64,000 bases of DNA from an uncultured Bradyrhizobium sp. (GTDB lineage: Bacteria; Pseudomonadota; Alphaproteobacteria; Rhizobiales; Xanthobacteraceae). The notes beneath the pieces are model-generated. The model did not search any database. It saw only the letters and a program-made list of their open reading frames with translations, and was not told where the DNA came from. The first letter of the stretch is position 1, and each line of letters opens with the position of its first letter. Shown here piece by piece: positions 25,111 to 33,747 of this stretch. Made by a program: the position numbers and the translations under genes. The DNA lies in assembly GCF_936928535.1 (NCBI RefSeq), contig NZ_CAKZHY010000169.1:62001-126000 (forward strand), read 5' to 3'.

Positions 25111-25743
25111 TTGCAGGTGCACGTGCAAGGGCAACAGAGATTCCTGATCTGGGCCGCCCTTGCAGTGGCCATCGGCATGCCGATTGCGCTCGCAGCGACA
25201 AGCGAGCAGCTCGCATGGCGCGGTCCGGTCTACATCCTCGCCGGCTTCGCCGGCATCATCGCGCTGGGTCTCGTGCTGGTGCAGCCGCTGCTGATCGGCG
25301 GCGTTCTGCCCGGACTATCGGCGTATCGCAGCAGGCGCATCCATCAGTGGATCGGCGGCGCGCTCGCCTTCGCGATCGTGATCCATGTCGCCGGCCTCTG
25401 GTTCACCAGCCCGCCCGACATGATCGACGCGCTGACCTTCTCATCGCCGACGCCGTTCTCCCCCTTCGGCGTGATCGCGATGTGGGCGATCTTCGCGGTC
25501 GCGTTGCTGGCGGCCCTGCGCCGGCGCCTGGGATTGCGCCTGCGCACCTGGCGCTTCATTCATATCCCGCTCGCGATCGTCATCGTCGCCTGCAGCGTGG
25601 TGCATTGCCTGCTGATCGAGAGAACGATGGAGACCGTCTCGAAGGCGGCGCTGTGCGTGCTCGTCGTTGTCGCGACCGTCAAGGTCATGGTCGATCTCTG
25701 GCGGAGGCGCGCCTTGCGCGGCGAGAGCATTGCGCAGCAGTGA
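25111..25743 (+). CDS. Ferric-reductase-like transmembrane haem protein
   Basis: This protein of about 210 aa has six hydrophobic segments. Histidines in or near the helices (RRIHQW, IVIHVAG, RFIHIP, VVHCLL) form the spaced pairs expected for two b-type haems of the ferric reductase/MsrQ-like fold. The start is uncertain: TTG at 25111, GTG at 25117 and GTG at 25123 are all in frame and none has a clear Shine-Dalgarno. It sits 6 nt after the Tat-exported protein and may pass electrons to it. Confidence 0.8.
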   Translation: MQVHVQGQQRFLIWAALAVAIGMPIALAATSEQLAWRGPVYILAGFAGIIALGLVLVQPLLIGGVLPGLSAYRSRRIHQWIGGALAFAIVIHVAGLWFTSPPDMIDALTFSSPTPFSPFGVIAMWAIFAVALLAALRRRLGLRLRTWRFIHIPLAIVIVACSVVHCLLIERTMETVSKAALCVLVVVATVKVMVDLWRRRALRGESIAQQ

Positions 25744-25800
25744 ACCCGGCCGATCTGTGCCCTGCTTGTCGCGGGTAAAGCCGGGGCGTATCTTCGCGCA

Positions 25801-26274
25801 ATGACTGCCAATAGCCCCGATCTGAAAGCATTCCTGCTCGCGACGCCGTTCTTCGGCGGCCTCACCGACGCAAGCCTCGATCTGCTTGTTACGATGCTGG
25901 TCGAGTGCCGCTTCGAGGCCGGCGCCACCATCGTGGCGGAAGGCGAACCGGGACGCTCGATGTTCATCGTCCAGTCCGGCCGGCTCGCGGTCAGCAAGCG
26001 GGCCAGTTCGGGAAGTGTCATCCCGATCTCCGTCCTGGAGCGAGGCGACTTCTTCGGCGAGATGACGCTGATCGAAATGCAAAACCGCTCCGCCACTGTC
26101 GTTGCGGAGAGCGAAACCGTGCTGTACGAGCTGACCGCCCAAAAACTCTACGCCTGCTACAAGGCCGACATCCACGCCTATGTGATCGTGCTGCAAAACA
26201 TCAATCGCGAACTGTGCCGACGGCTGCGCCGCGCCGACAATCGCATCACGGGACATCAGTCGGGCGACGATTGA
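25801..26274 (+). CDS. Cyclic-nucleotide-binding domain protein
   Basis: This 157-aa protein is almost entirely a cNMP-binding beta roll: LATPFFGGLTDASLDLL, ATIVAEGEPGRSMFIVQSGRLAV, and GDFFGEMTLIEMQNRSATVVAESETVLYELT, where the phosphate-binding cassette would lie (GEMTLIEMQNRSAT). There is no DNA-binding domain, unlike Crp. The C-terminal helix is charged. It may be a stand-alone sensor acting on the membrane haem protein just upstream. Confidence 0.88.
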   Translation: MTANSPDLKAFLLATPFFGGLTDASLDLLVTMLVECRFEAGATIVAEGEPGRSMFIVQSGRLAVSKRASSGSVIPISVLERGDFFGEMTLIEMQNRSATVVAESETVLYELTAQKLYACYKADIHAYVIVLQNINRELCRRLRRADNRITGHQSGDD

Positions 26275-26359
26275 CGTTGCTTAGGACAGGTTGAGCCCTC
26301 GCGAAACCCATCATGCCAGCTACGAGCATGAAAGTCTTGCTGCCACGCGAGTGCACTCG

Positions 26360-26758
26360 ATGAAGTCCGGTATCAAGGCCCTCATTGTTGTTCTAGCGAC
26401 GTTGCCGTCGGACATCTGGGCTCAGTCACCAGATCGCACGACACCACGGACGCCGCCACTTCTATGGCGTGATGGCTACATCAACTGGCGGGGCAAGCTC
26501 GTAAGGCCGGATTGGCAGATCATGAGCGTCGATGACGGCGCCAAATTCGCCGTTGATTTGAGCAGGAAGTCCGCTCGTTACGCCGCCGCCTACATCATCG
26601 ATGGAGACACCTTCAACAAGAGTAACCTGTTCGAGCTTCACTTCGACTGCGCCCCCAAGGTCGTCGAGGTGCTAACGAACATGGACCTGAAGCGCACCCA
26701 AATCTTTGAAGCGAAGGTGCATCAATTGGTCTGCGGCGATGCGCCAAACACTCGGTGA
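26360..26758 (+). CDS. Hypothetical secreted protein
   Basis: This 132-aa protein starts with a probable signal peptide (MKSGIKALIVVLATLPSDIWAQ). The mature part has two cysteines (in FDCAPK and LVCGDA) that could form a disulfide. No family is recognised. Local base composition is less GC-rich than its neighbours. The 217 nt after it hold no convincing gene. Confidence 0.55.
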   Translation: MKSGIKALIVVLATLPSDIWAQSPDRTTPRTPPLLWRDGYINWRGKLVRPDWQIMSVDDGAKFAVDLSRKSARYAAAYIIDGDTFNKSNLFELHFDCAPKVVEVLTNMDLKRTQIFEAKVHQLVCGDAPNTR

Positions 26759-26975
26759 CAGCCAGGCTGGCGCGGCTACAGCAGCGCCAACGAGTGCAGC
26801 GAGTTTCGATGAAGGCCGAGGGCAACCAGGCCGGAGAGAAGCAAAGCAGTCCCAGTCACAATCAGGCAAAACGCAAACACTATCGGAAGCCCCCGGTTCG
26901 TCTCGAATGACGAGCACGGTAATAGATAAAATTTTACCGACAATCGAAAGGAAGAATTAACCTTACCTGGACGGT

Positions 26976-27848
26976 CTATTCGTTCAGCTCGGTTGCCAGG
27001 AAATCATGCATGTCCCGGATCGAAAGCGACGCTGCATTCGCATCGTATTTCAGCCAGTGGCCGAACAGCCGCGTTCCCTCGGCGAGATCAGGCGCATCAA
27101 AGGCGTGATAGGCGCCGGGATAGATCGCCAGCCTGACGCGTGCTCCCTTGCCCGCGCGCCGTTCCATCAGGCGTTCACAATCCCTGGCCGGACTCCAATC
27201 GTCGAGAGCACCGATCAGGATCGCGGTCGGAATGGTCAACTGGTCGGTGGCAAAGCCGCATAGGGGATAGTAGGCGACAGCGGCCTTGAACTTCACACCG
27301 TCCGGAACGGCAAAATAATCGCCCGAACGGGTCGAGGCCGTCTGCAACGCGACGATGCCACCCTGCGACGACCCGACGACGGCGATCCGCTTCGGATCGA
27401 CATAAGCGAGCTTGGCCAGATAACTCAGCGCGCCCAACGCGTCCCGTTGCCGGGCCAGCAAGACTCCCTGCCGGACAACTGTCTCCGCGTCACAGGCGTG
27501 TTCGATGCCGCGGGTCGTAAAGCTGTCGACCATGAGCGAGACGTAGCGCCAGCCCGTCAACAGCTCGGCCATCCGGTCGCGGGTCTTGTCCAGCAGCCCG
27601 GAGCAGCCGTGGAGATAGACGACCGCGGGAAAAGGGCCGGGTCCTTCGGGCCTGGAGAGATAGCCTTCGATCGTCTCCGGAGCGTTGGCCGGCGTGTCGC
27701 CGCGCTCGCGCGCACGCTGCTGCTGGATTCGCCCCATGATGACGGGCGCATTGTCGAATTTCACCAGCTCGCTTGCGGAGGCGATGGTTGGAAGTTCAAA
27801 CGTTGCGAGAATGGTCAGGATGAGATGTTTGATGATCGCGGTACGCAA
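26976..27848 (-). CDS. Secreted dienelactone hydrolase-family protein
   Basis: This 290-aa alpha/beta hydrolase has a signal peptide (MRTAIIKHLILTILATFELPTIASA). Motifs are VVYLHGCSGL (oxyanion region), the elbow VVGSSQGGI with the nucleophile Ser, an acid in GALDDWSPA and the histidine in YPGAYHAFD. The elbow has Ser where classical dienelactone hydrolases have Cys. The substrate is unknown; a periplasmic ester or lactone is likely. Confidence 0.85.
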   Translation of the reverse strand: MRTAIIKHLILTILATFELPTIASASELVKFDNAPVIMGRIQQQRARERGDTPANAPETIEGYLSRPEGPGPFPAVVYLHGCSGLLDKTRDRMAELLTGWRYVSLMVDSFTTRGIEHACDAETVVRQGVLLARQRDALGALSYLAKLAYVDPKRIAVVGSSQGGIVALQTASTRSGDYFAVPDGVKFKAAVAYYPLCGFATDQLTIPTAILIGALDDWSPARDCERLMERRAGKGARVRLAIYPGAYHAFDAPDLAEGTRLFGHWLKYDANAASLSIRDMHDFLATELNE

Positions 27849-27888
27849 GTTCGCTCCACTGACTCAATTTAGTGCGCCTACAAGCTGG

Positions 27889-28272
27889 TCAATCGTCTTT
27901 GCCTTTAGACTTCTCCTCGTTGTGAGAAGAGGCACCACTCGCGGCTTTACTCATCTGCGCGCCAAACGCTCGGATTACATCCTCGATCAGATGTTTGGGA
28001 TCTTTGCCAAAGTCAAAGGTTGGCGGCGACATCACATCTTGCAAAGCCCTCAACGATTTCAAGTCTCCTTCCCACAAGGTCAGTAGATCACGGCGCGAGT
28101 TATAATACGTAATCAGCCTGGTGTTATACCGGTACAGGCCCATCAGGGTTTGTACGAGGAAGACTATGATCAGAACTACCCCGACTCGGGTTATCGCTGT
28201 TGCGATGATGTATCGCCAGTCGCTATACCCATGTTCGGCGAGAAGTTCGGACTTCCCAACCTGCCCCAGCAA
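27889..28272 (-). CDS. Hypothetical single-pass membrane protein
   Basis: This 127-aa protein has one transmembrane helix (VGVVLIIVFLVQTLMGLY, about residues 31-48), then a tail with FDFGKDPKHLIEDVIRAFGAQM and a Lys/Glu-rich end. No family is recognised. The sequence just upstream looks like a non-coding repeat, so the gene may have lost its 5' part; alternatively it is a complete small protein. Confidence 0.5.
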   Translation of the reverse strand: MLGQVGKSELLAEHGYSDWRYIIATAITRVGVVLIIVFLVQTLMGLYRYNTRLITYYNSRRDLLTLWEGDLKSLRALQDVMSPPTFDFGKDPKHLIEDVIRAFGAQMSKAASGASSHNEEKSKGKDD

Positions 28273-28599
28273 TTCGGATGGAGTGGATAGGTTTGCTGCG
28301 GCGGCCGTCCTGGCCCGTCGGAGAGGGGCGATCGTACGTCGTCACGATTGTGGGTTGGGGAAGCGGTGGATGCAGCAGCGCCGGCGCGGATGTGAGGGCG
28401 GAGCGGGGAGAGGATTGCGCCCGAACCCCGTGATCCCGGCAAAAGCCGTGTCGTAGTGCGACGAAGCCTCTTGGCGGAGCCGCGCGGCTGCGTACGACAA
28501 GACCGTGGGGGCCCGGCCGTCGTTGCTACGGTCAAGTCTTGCGGAGGCGGCATGGGCGCCAACCGGCGCAGTGTCGGTGAATTCCGTGAGAAGATGAAA
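28273..28599. other. Intergenic stretch without a gene
   Basis: These 327 bases lie between the hypothetical membrane protein and tRNA-Thr. They are G-rich with many short mosaic segments such as CCCGTGATCCCGGC, and the open frames on both strands show the Arg/Pro-rich composition of non-coding GC-rich DNA. It looks like repeat debris next to a tRNA gene. Confidence 0.5.
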
Positions 28600-28674
28600 T
28601 GGTGCTGCCAGACAGGATTGAACTGTCGACCTCTCCATTACCAATGGAGTGCTCTACCACTGAGCTACGGCAGC
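28600..28674 (-). tRNA. tRNA-Thr (GGT)
   Basis: The minus strand folds into a complete cloverleaf: acceptor GCTGCCG pairs with TGGCAGC (one G-U), the D arm is GCTCAGTGGTAGAGC, the anticodon stem CTCCA/TGGAG encloses TTGGTAA with anticodon GGT, and the T loop is GTTCAATC. The 3' CCA is encoded (28600-28602). Confidence 0.97.
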
Positions 28675-28989
28675 AATGCTGGGATAAGAATCGGCCGCCA
28701 CAGGGCCCTACCAAGCGGGCCGATATCTGCCACAGGCCTCCCCGCTGTGCAAGCTTGCATGATCAGCCAGAACGAGAAAATCGGGGCGATATCGGGGGTA
28801 TTACGGCTGTTTTTGACCGAAATGGTCGACTTCCCGCCGATTCTGGTTCCGATTTCCCCCACCAACTGGCCAGTTGGCTGATGCGGCGGATTCGCCCCAT
28901 TTTGAGTTTCGCACGATCGGGACCATCAGCGCCACTTGAGCTGCCGCATTCTCTGGGCATGTTAGCGCCGTCTGCAGTATGGACCCGTG
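28675..28989. other. Intergenic stretch, tRNA-Thr upstream region
   Basis: These 315 bases separate the leftward tRNA-Thr from the rightward small gene. Open frames exist on both strands, but none has a convincing start or family. The promoter of tRNA-Thr must lie near 28680-28740; I could not point to clear hexamers. Confidence 0.45.
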
Positions 28990-29178
28990 ATGGCTGACGA
29001 GAACGACAAGACCACGAGACAGGCGAAGGGATCGCGGGACGACCGCCTGAAATCGGCGCTGCGGGAGAATCTGAAGCGGCGCAAGGCGCAGGCACGCGAA
29101 CGCGCCGCAAGCGACGAGCCCTCGCAAAACGAACAGGACTCCCCAAGTGAGGGAACCGCCGGGAAAGCCGGCATCTAG
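28990..29178 (+). CDS. Small highly charged hypothetical protein
   Basis: This 62-aa protein is rich in Arg, Lys, Asp, Glu and Ser with no hydrophobic segment; the middle (DDRLKSALRENLKRRKAQARERAA) should be one long amphipathic helix, followed by a disordered acidic tail. From memory, a similar short gene precedes murA in Bradyrhizobium genomes; here the following gene is a flavoprotein instead. The ATG at 28990 is preferred to the adjacent GTG at 28987. Confidence 0.65.
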   Translation: MADENDKTTRQAKGSRDDRLKSALRENLKRRKAQARERAASDEPSQNEQDSPSEGTAGKAGI

Positions 29179-29203
29179 GAATTTGGAGTATGTGACTGTG
29201 GCC

Positions 29204-30910
29204 ATGGGGCAGACCGAGCAAGACCAGACCGATGGGAACGCGCAGATGGCACGTTTCACCCGCCCCGAGCAGACCTTCCCCGCGCTCACAGAAGCCGAGA
29301 TCGAGCGCCTCAGGAACTTCGGCGAGCTTCGCACCTATGGGGATGGTGAGCTGCTGTTCGAGACCGGCAAGCCGGGACCGGGCATGTTCGTCGTATTGAA
29401 GGGCCATGTCGCGATCACCCAGCGCGATGGCCTCGGCAATGTCACGCCTTTGATCGACCAGGGGCCGGGGCAATTTCTGGCCGAACTCGGCCAGCTTTCC
29501 GGCCGCCCGGCGCTGGTCGATGGCCGTGCCGAAGGCGATGTCGAGACGCTGCTGTTGCCGCCGGAGCGCCTGCGCGCGCTGCTGGTCGCCGAGGCCGAGC
29601 TCGGCGAGCGCATCATGCGGGCGCTGATCCTGCGCCGGGTCAATCTGCTTCAGGCCGGCGTCGGCGGCATCGTGCTGATCGGTCCCTCGCATTCGGCCGG
29701 CGTGGTGCGGTTGCAGGGCTTTCTCACCCGCAACGGCCAGCCGCATCATCTGCTCGACCCCGACAGGGATCGCGACGCCGCCGAAGTGATCGCGCGCTAT
29801 TCGCCGAAGCCGGAGGATTGGCCGCTGGTGGTTGCCGCCAGCGGCGAGGTGCTGCGCAACCCCGGTGAAACCGAGCTCGCGCGCGCGATCGGCATGATCG
29901 GCGGCCCGCGCAACGACCGCATCTACGACGTCGCAATCGTCGGCTGCGGCCCGGCGGGGCTCGCGACCGCCGTGTATGCAGCGTCCGAAGGGTTGTCGGT
30001 CGCCGTACTCGATACGAGAGCTTTCGGCGGCCAGGCTGGCGCCAGCGCGCGCATCGAAAATTATCTGGGCTTTCCGACCGGCATTTCCGGCCTCGCGTTG
30101 ACCGCGCGCGCCTTCAACCAGGCACAGAAGTTCGGCGCCGACATCATGATTCCTGTCACCGTGAAGTCGCTCGACTGCTCGCGCAAGGACGGGGCATTTT
30201 CCGTCGCGCTCGACGGCAGCGATCCCCTGCGCGCCCGTTCGGTGGTGGTCGCAAGCGGCGCGCGCTATCGCCGGCCTGATACCGCCAACCTCGACAAGTT
30301 CGAGGGCCGCGGCGTCTGGTACTGGGCGTCCCCGGTCGAAGCAAAACTGTGTGCCGGCGAAGAGGTGGCTCTGGTCGGTGCCGGCAATTCGGCGGGACAG
30401 GCGGCGGTGTTCCTGTCGGGCCACGCGAAAAAAGTGCTGATGATCATCCGCGGCGGCGGCCTGGGCGCCAGCATGTCGCGCTATCTCATCGAGCGCATCG
30501 AAGCGACGCCGAACATCGAGCTCCTGTTCAACACCGAGATATCGGCGCTCGAAGGCGACGAGGCCTCGCTGCTGCGGCGGATCCGCTGGAAGAGCCGGCT
30601 GTCCGATGACGAGGATTCTGCCGACATCAAGAATCTGTTCTTGTTCGTTGGCGCCGATCCCGCCACCGGCTGGCTCGACGGCTGCGGCGTGACGCTCGAT
30701 CGCGGCGGCTTCGTCGTGACAGGCGCGCAGTCCGAGCTGAACCAGGGCAAGCTGGTGGCGCCGCTCGAGACCTCGGTGCCCGGCGTCTACGCCGTCGGTG
30801 ATGTCCGCTCCGGCTCGGTCAAGCGCGTCGGGGGCGCCATCGGCGAAGGCGCGCAGGTCGTGGCCTCCCTGCACGGCTATCTCGGCGACGCCGCAAAACC
30901 GGCGCTTTAG
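29204..30910 (+). CDS. cNMP-binding domain fused to thioredoxin-reductase-like flavoprotein
   Basis: This 568-aa protein joins an N-terminal cyclic-nucleotide-binding domain (about 25-140) to a thioredoxin-reductase-like module. The module has the FAD motif VAIVGCGPAGLATAVYAASEG, FGGQAGASARIENYLGFPTG, the NAD(P) motif VALVGAGNSAGQAAVFLS and the C-terminal FAD segment VYAVGDVRSGSVKRVGGAIGEGAQV. The CxxC redox pair expected before the second Rossmann motif is absent (YWASPVEAKLC). Start alternatives are GTG at 29198 and ATG at 29246. It probably acts as an FAD oxidoreductase without disulfide chemistry. Confidence 0.88.
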   Translation: MGQTEQDQTDGNAQMARFTRPEQTFPALTEAEIERLRNFGELRTYGDGELLFETGKPGPGMFVVLKGHVAITQRDGLGNVTPLIDQGPGQFLAELGQLSGRPALVDGRAEGDVETLLLPPERLRALLVAEAELGERIMRALILRRVNLLQAGVGGIVLIGPSHSAGVVRLQGFLTRNGQPHHLLDPDRDRDAAEVIARYSPKPEDWPLVVAASGEVLRNPGETELARAIGMIGGPRNDRIYDVAIVGCGPAGLATAVYAASEGLSVAVLDTRAFGGQAGASARIENYLGFPTGISGLALTARAFNQAQKFGADIMIPVTVKSLDCSRKDGAFSVALDGSDPLRARSVVVASGARYRRPDTANLDKFEGRGVWYWASPVEAKLCAGEEVALVGAGNSAGQAAVFLSGHAKKVLMIIRGGGLGASMSRYLIERIEATPNIELLFNTEISALEGDEASLLRRIRWKSRLSDDEDSADIKNLFLFVGADPATGWLDGCGVTLDRGGFVVTGAQSELNQGKLVAPLETSVPGVYAVGDVRSGSVKRVGGAIGEGAQVVASLHGYLGDAAKPAL

Positions 30911-31029
30911 TCAACGATAAGACAAGCAGATGGCAAGTCGAATCCGGCTTGCCATCGTGCCGTGTGATGCCTGACTATCGCCGCGCCGCGATCAATCGCG
31001 CGAAAACAAAGATTCAACGGGAGGACTAA

Positions 31030-31338
31030 ATGGCCGAACTCGTCGTGCTCTACAAGACGCCCAAGGATGCTGCCGCCTTCGACAAGCATTATGCCGAGAC
31101 TCACATTCCGCTTGCCAAGAAGCTTCCCGGCCTGAAGAAATACGCCGTCAGCACCGGCGCGGTCGGCTCGCCCGCAGGTCCCTCAGGCATTCACCTCGTC
31201 GCCATCCTCACTTTCGACAGCGTCGGTGACATCCAGAAGGCGTTCGGCAGCGAAGCCGGCAAGGCGGCCGCCGGCGACGTGCCGAAATTCGCCAGCGGCG
31301 GCGCCGACCTCCTGATCTTCGACACCAAGGAAGTTTGA
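31030..31338 (+). CDS. EthD-family protein
   Basis: This 102-aa dimeric alpha-beta barrel protein has the EthD pattern LVVLYKTPKDAAAFDKHYAETHIPLAKKLPGLKKYAVS, with the conserved His in THIPL. A strong ribosome binding site (GGGAGGACTAA) precedes the ATG. EthD relatives serve in degradation of ethers and polyketide-like compounds; the role here is unknown. Confidence 0.85.
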   Translation: MAELVVLYKTPKDAAAFDKHYAETHIPLAKKLPGLKKYAVSTGAVGSPAGPSGIHLVAILTFDSVGDIQKAFGSEAGKAAAGDVPKFASGGADLLIFDTKEV

Positions 31339-31534
31339 GGGCGACGACCGATCCGACTTTCGTCGAAAGCCGCCGTCTGATGTGGCAGCGCTGCAAAAAA
31401 TTCAGTCATGCATTTGTCGATTCGCACGACGATGCATGGCTGGACGCGCATGTGTGATCGTGCCGCATGTGGCAATCCGATGAGGACCGTAATATCAATC
31501 CTGCGATCTCAATGCAGAGAGTAGGAGAGATGCC

Positions 31535-32044
31535 ATGGTTCTCGGGATGAGCCTGCAAGCCTTCACACTGGTCCATGTCATCATCAGCCTGATCGCTATC
31601 GCCGCAGGGCTCGTCGTGATGTTCGGCCTGCTTGGTTCGAAGCCGATGCCGGGCCTCACCGCCATCTTCCTGCTCTTCACCATCCTGACCAACGCGACGG
31701 GCTTTCTGTTCCCGTTCAAGGAACTGCTGCCCTCCTACATCATCGCCGGCATCTCGCTGGTGCTGCTCGCGATCGCCTGCATCGCGCTCTACGGCATGAA
31801 GCTCAAAGGCGCCTGGCGGCCGGTCTACATCGTGACCGCGATGATCTCGCTCTATTTCAACGTCTTCGTGCTGATCATCCAGTCATTCCTGAAGATCCCG
31901 GCGCTGGCCGCGCTCGCACCGGCCGTGCCGCCGGCGCCGCCGTCGGGCCCGGTGTTCGCCGTGGTGCAAGGCATCGTGCTGCTGTTCTTCGTGCTGGTGA
32001 CTATCGGCGCATGGCGCCGCTATAGACCGATGGCATTTGCCTGA
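31535..32044 (+). CDS. Hypothetical four-helix membrane protein
   Basis: This 169-aa protein has four or five hydrophobic segments (LVHVIISLIAIAAGLVVMFGL, TAIFLLFTILTNATGFL, YIIAGISLVLLAIACIALYG, YIVTAMISLYFNVFVLIIQSF, and a last one near 145-163). A Pro/Ala-rich stretch precedes the last helix. No functional motif is seen. AGGAGAG lies just before the ATG. Confidence 0.7.
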   Translation: MVLGMSLQAFTLVHVIISLIAIAAGLVVMFGLLGSKPMPGLTAIFLLFTILTNATGFLFPFKELLPSYIIAGISLVLLAIACIALYGMKLKGAWRPVYIVTAMISLYFNVFVLIIQSFLKIPALAALAPAVPPAPPSGPVFAVVQGIVLLFFVLVTIGAWRRYRPMAFA

Positions 32045-32175
32045 TCACACGATTGTCGCCGTGCCGGATCGATCCGCGGCATCGCATTCGGGATCTCACG
32101 AAACCATATCCGGATCATCGGCGCGCGACTGTTCGTGCGCCGCGCCTGATCATTTTTACCGAAACGGAGCAGTCC

Positions 32176-33000
32176 ATGCCCACGATCACCACCAAAGACG
32201 GCGTCGATATTTTTTTCAAGGATTGGGGTTCGGGGCAGCCGATCGTGTTCAGCCATGGCTGGCCGCTGTCATCAGACGACTGGGACGGGCAGATGATGTT
32301 CTTCGTCACACGCGGCTATCGCGTCATCGCCCATGACCGCCGCGGCCACGGCCGCTCGGCGCAGGTCGCCGATGGTCACGACATGGATCATTATGCCGAC
32401 GATCTCGCGGCGGTGACCGCGCATCTCGACCTCAAGAACGCCATCCATGTCGGCCATTCCACCGGCGGCGGCGAGGTCGTGCACTACATCGCGCGTCACG
32501 GCGAATCCCGCGTGGCGAAGGCCGCAATTCTCTCCGCGGTACCGCCGCTGATGGTGCAGACCGCAGCCAATCCCGGCGGCCTGCCGAAAAGCGTGTTCGA
32601 CGATCTCCAGAAGCAACTCGCCGCCAGCCGCACGCAATTCTATCGCGATCTCCCCACCGGACCGTTCTACGGTTACAACCGCCCCGGCGCCAAGCCGTCG
32701 GAAGCGGTGATCCAGAACTGGTGGCGTCAGGGCATGATGGGCGGTGCGAAGGCGCATTACGATGGCATCGTAGCGTTCTCGCAGACCGATTTCACCGAGG
32801 ATCTCAAGAAGATCAATGTGCCGGTGCTGGTGATGCATGGCGACGACGACCAGATCGTGCCTTACGCTGATTCCGCGCCGCTGTCGGCCAAGCTGCTCAA
32901 GAACGGCACGCTGAAGACCTACAAGGGTTTTCCGCACGGCATGCCGACCACGGAAGCCGAGACCATCAACGCGGACCTGCTGGCGTTCTTCAAGAGTTAA
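32176..33000 (+). CDS. Non-haem haloperoxidase-like alpha/beta hydrolase
   Basis: This 274-aa enzyme matches cofactor-free perhydrolases/haloperoxidases: FSHGWPLSSDDWDGQMMFF (oxyanion and start of lid), VIAHDRRGHGRS, the elbow HVGHSTGGGEVVHYIARHG with the nucleophile Ser, MHGDDDQIVPY (acid) and the C-terminal FPHGMPTTEAE (histidine). The ATG at 32176 has CGGAGCAG upstream; the longer frame to 32053 is rejected. Confidence 0.92.
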   Translation: MPTITTKDGVDIFFKDWGSGQPIVFSHGWPLSSDDWDGQMMFFVTRGYRVIAHDRRGHGRSAQVADGHDMDHYADDLAAVTAHLDLKNAIHVGHSTGGGEVVHYIARHGESRVAKAAILSAVPPLMVQTAANPGGLPKSVFDDLQKQLAASRTQFYRDLPTGPFYGYNRPGAKPSEAVIQNWWRQGMMGGAKAHYDGIVAFSQTDFTEDLKKINVPVLVMHGDDDQIVPYADSAPLSAKLLKNGTLKTYKGFPHGMPTTEAETINADLLAFFKS

Positions 33001-33156
33001 ACGACCTGCTCTCCTCCGCGGGAAAGGAGGGGATGTTTCAGCGACATTGACCGGTATAATGGGTTCGTGGCCGCCACATCGGCCGCGAACCCTATGGATA
33101 CTTCAGCGCCTGCGTGCGTTAAGTCCCGTCTGGTCCCTCGAGGAGAAGTGTCGGTG

Positions 33157-33606
33157 ATGTCTCCCCAGCTCAAACTGATTGCGCTCGATGCCGACGATCT
33201 CGCCGTGATCTCGACCCACGTCCAGGACGCCCGCGTCCAGCCGTCCGACATCATCTGGCGGCAGGGCGAGAAGCGCCTGGTGGTCGGCATGAGCCGGCTG
33301 GACTGGGAGCAGACGCTGGCAGGCGAGACCGAGCCGCGCCGGCTGGTTTCGGCGCTTCGTTTCGACCGCGTGCTCGCCTGCAAGTCGCGCAACATCGATC
33401 TTGCCGCTCCAGACAAGGTGCTGGACCTCGTCGGCATCGAGTTTCATCCCCAGGAGGGCCGCAACGAGGAGCCCGGTGGTAGCGCATTGCTGCTGTTCGC
33501 CCAGGGCGGCGCCATCCGCCTCGACGTCGAATGCCTGGAGTGCGAACTGACCGATCTCGGGGCGGACGAAATGGGAACGGGATTGGGGATCGAGGGGGAG
33601 GGGTGA
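33157..33606 (+). CDS. DUF2948 family protein
   Basis: This 149-aa protein matches the DUF2948 family found next to hisD in Hyphomicrobiales: LKLIALDADDLAVISTHVQDARV, RFVxxxxRF-like WRQGEKRLVVGMSRLDWE, and the final GGAIRLDVECLECELTDLGA. Function is unknown. AGGAGA at 33141 supports a start at 33157 (or GTG 33154) rather than the GTG at 33067. A TATAAT hexamer lies at 33055-33060, but no good -35 is visible. Confidence 0.88.
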   Translation: MSPQLKLIALDADDLAVISTHVQDARVQPSDIIWRQGEKRLVVGMSRLDWEQTLAGETEPRRLVSALRFDRVLACKSRNIDLAAPDKVLDLVGIEFHPQEGRNEEPGGSALLLFAQGGAIRLDVECLECELTDLGADEMGTGLGIEGEG

Positions 33607-33747
33607 GGTGGCCGGTATACCAGAGGAAGCAGCTCAGGTTGTCGCCGAGCGTCCCAAGGGTTGACGCAGCTTCCCCGCCGCGCCATTGAGCAGGGGGCCG
33701 GTGAGCCGGACCGCGCCCCCTCAAAACCAGCAGAAGCCAAGCCAAAA

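Noticed and set aside
26706..26960. Rightward open frame of 84 codons after the hypothetical secreted protein
   Set aside because: It overlaps the end of that gene in another frame, has no ribosome binding site and shows low-complexity composition.
28600..28674. tRNA-Thr as the attachment site of an integrated element
   Set aside because: No integrase gene and no repeat of the tRNA 3' end was seen nearby; the only recombinase relic is 20 kb away.
28763..30874. Leftward open frame of 703 codons opposite the cNMP/thioredoxin-reductase-like gene
   Set aside because: It is antisense to a gene with clear flavoprotein motifs, shows no motif of its own, and is a product of high-GC third positions.
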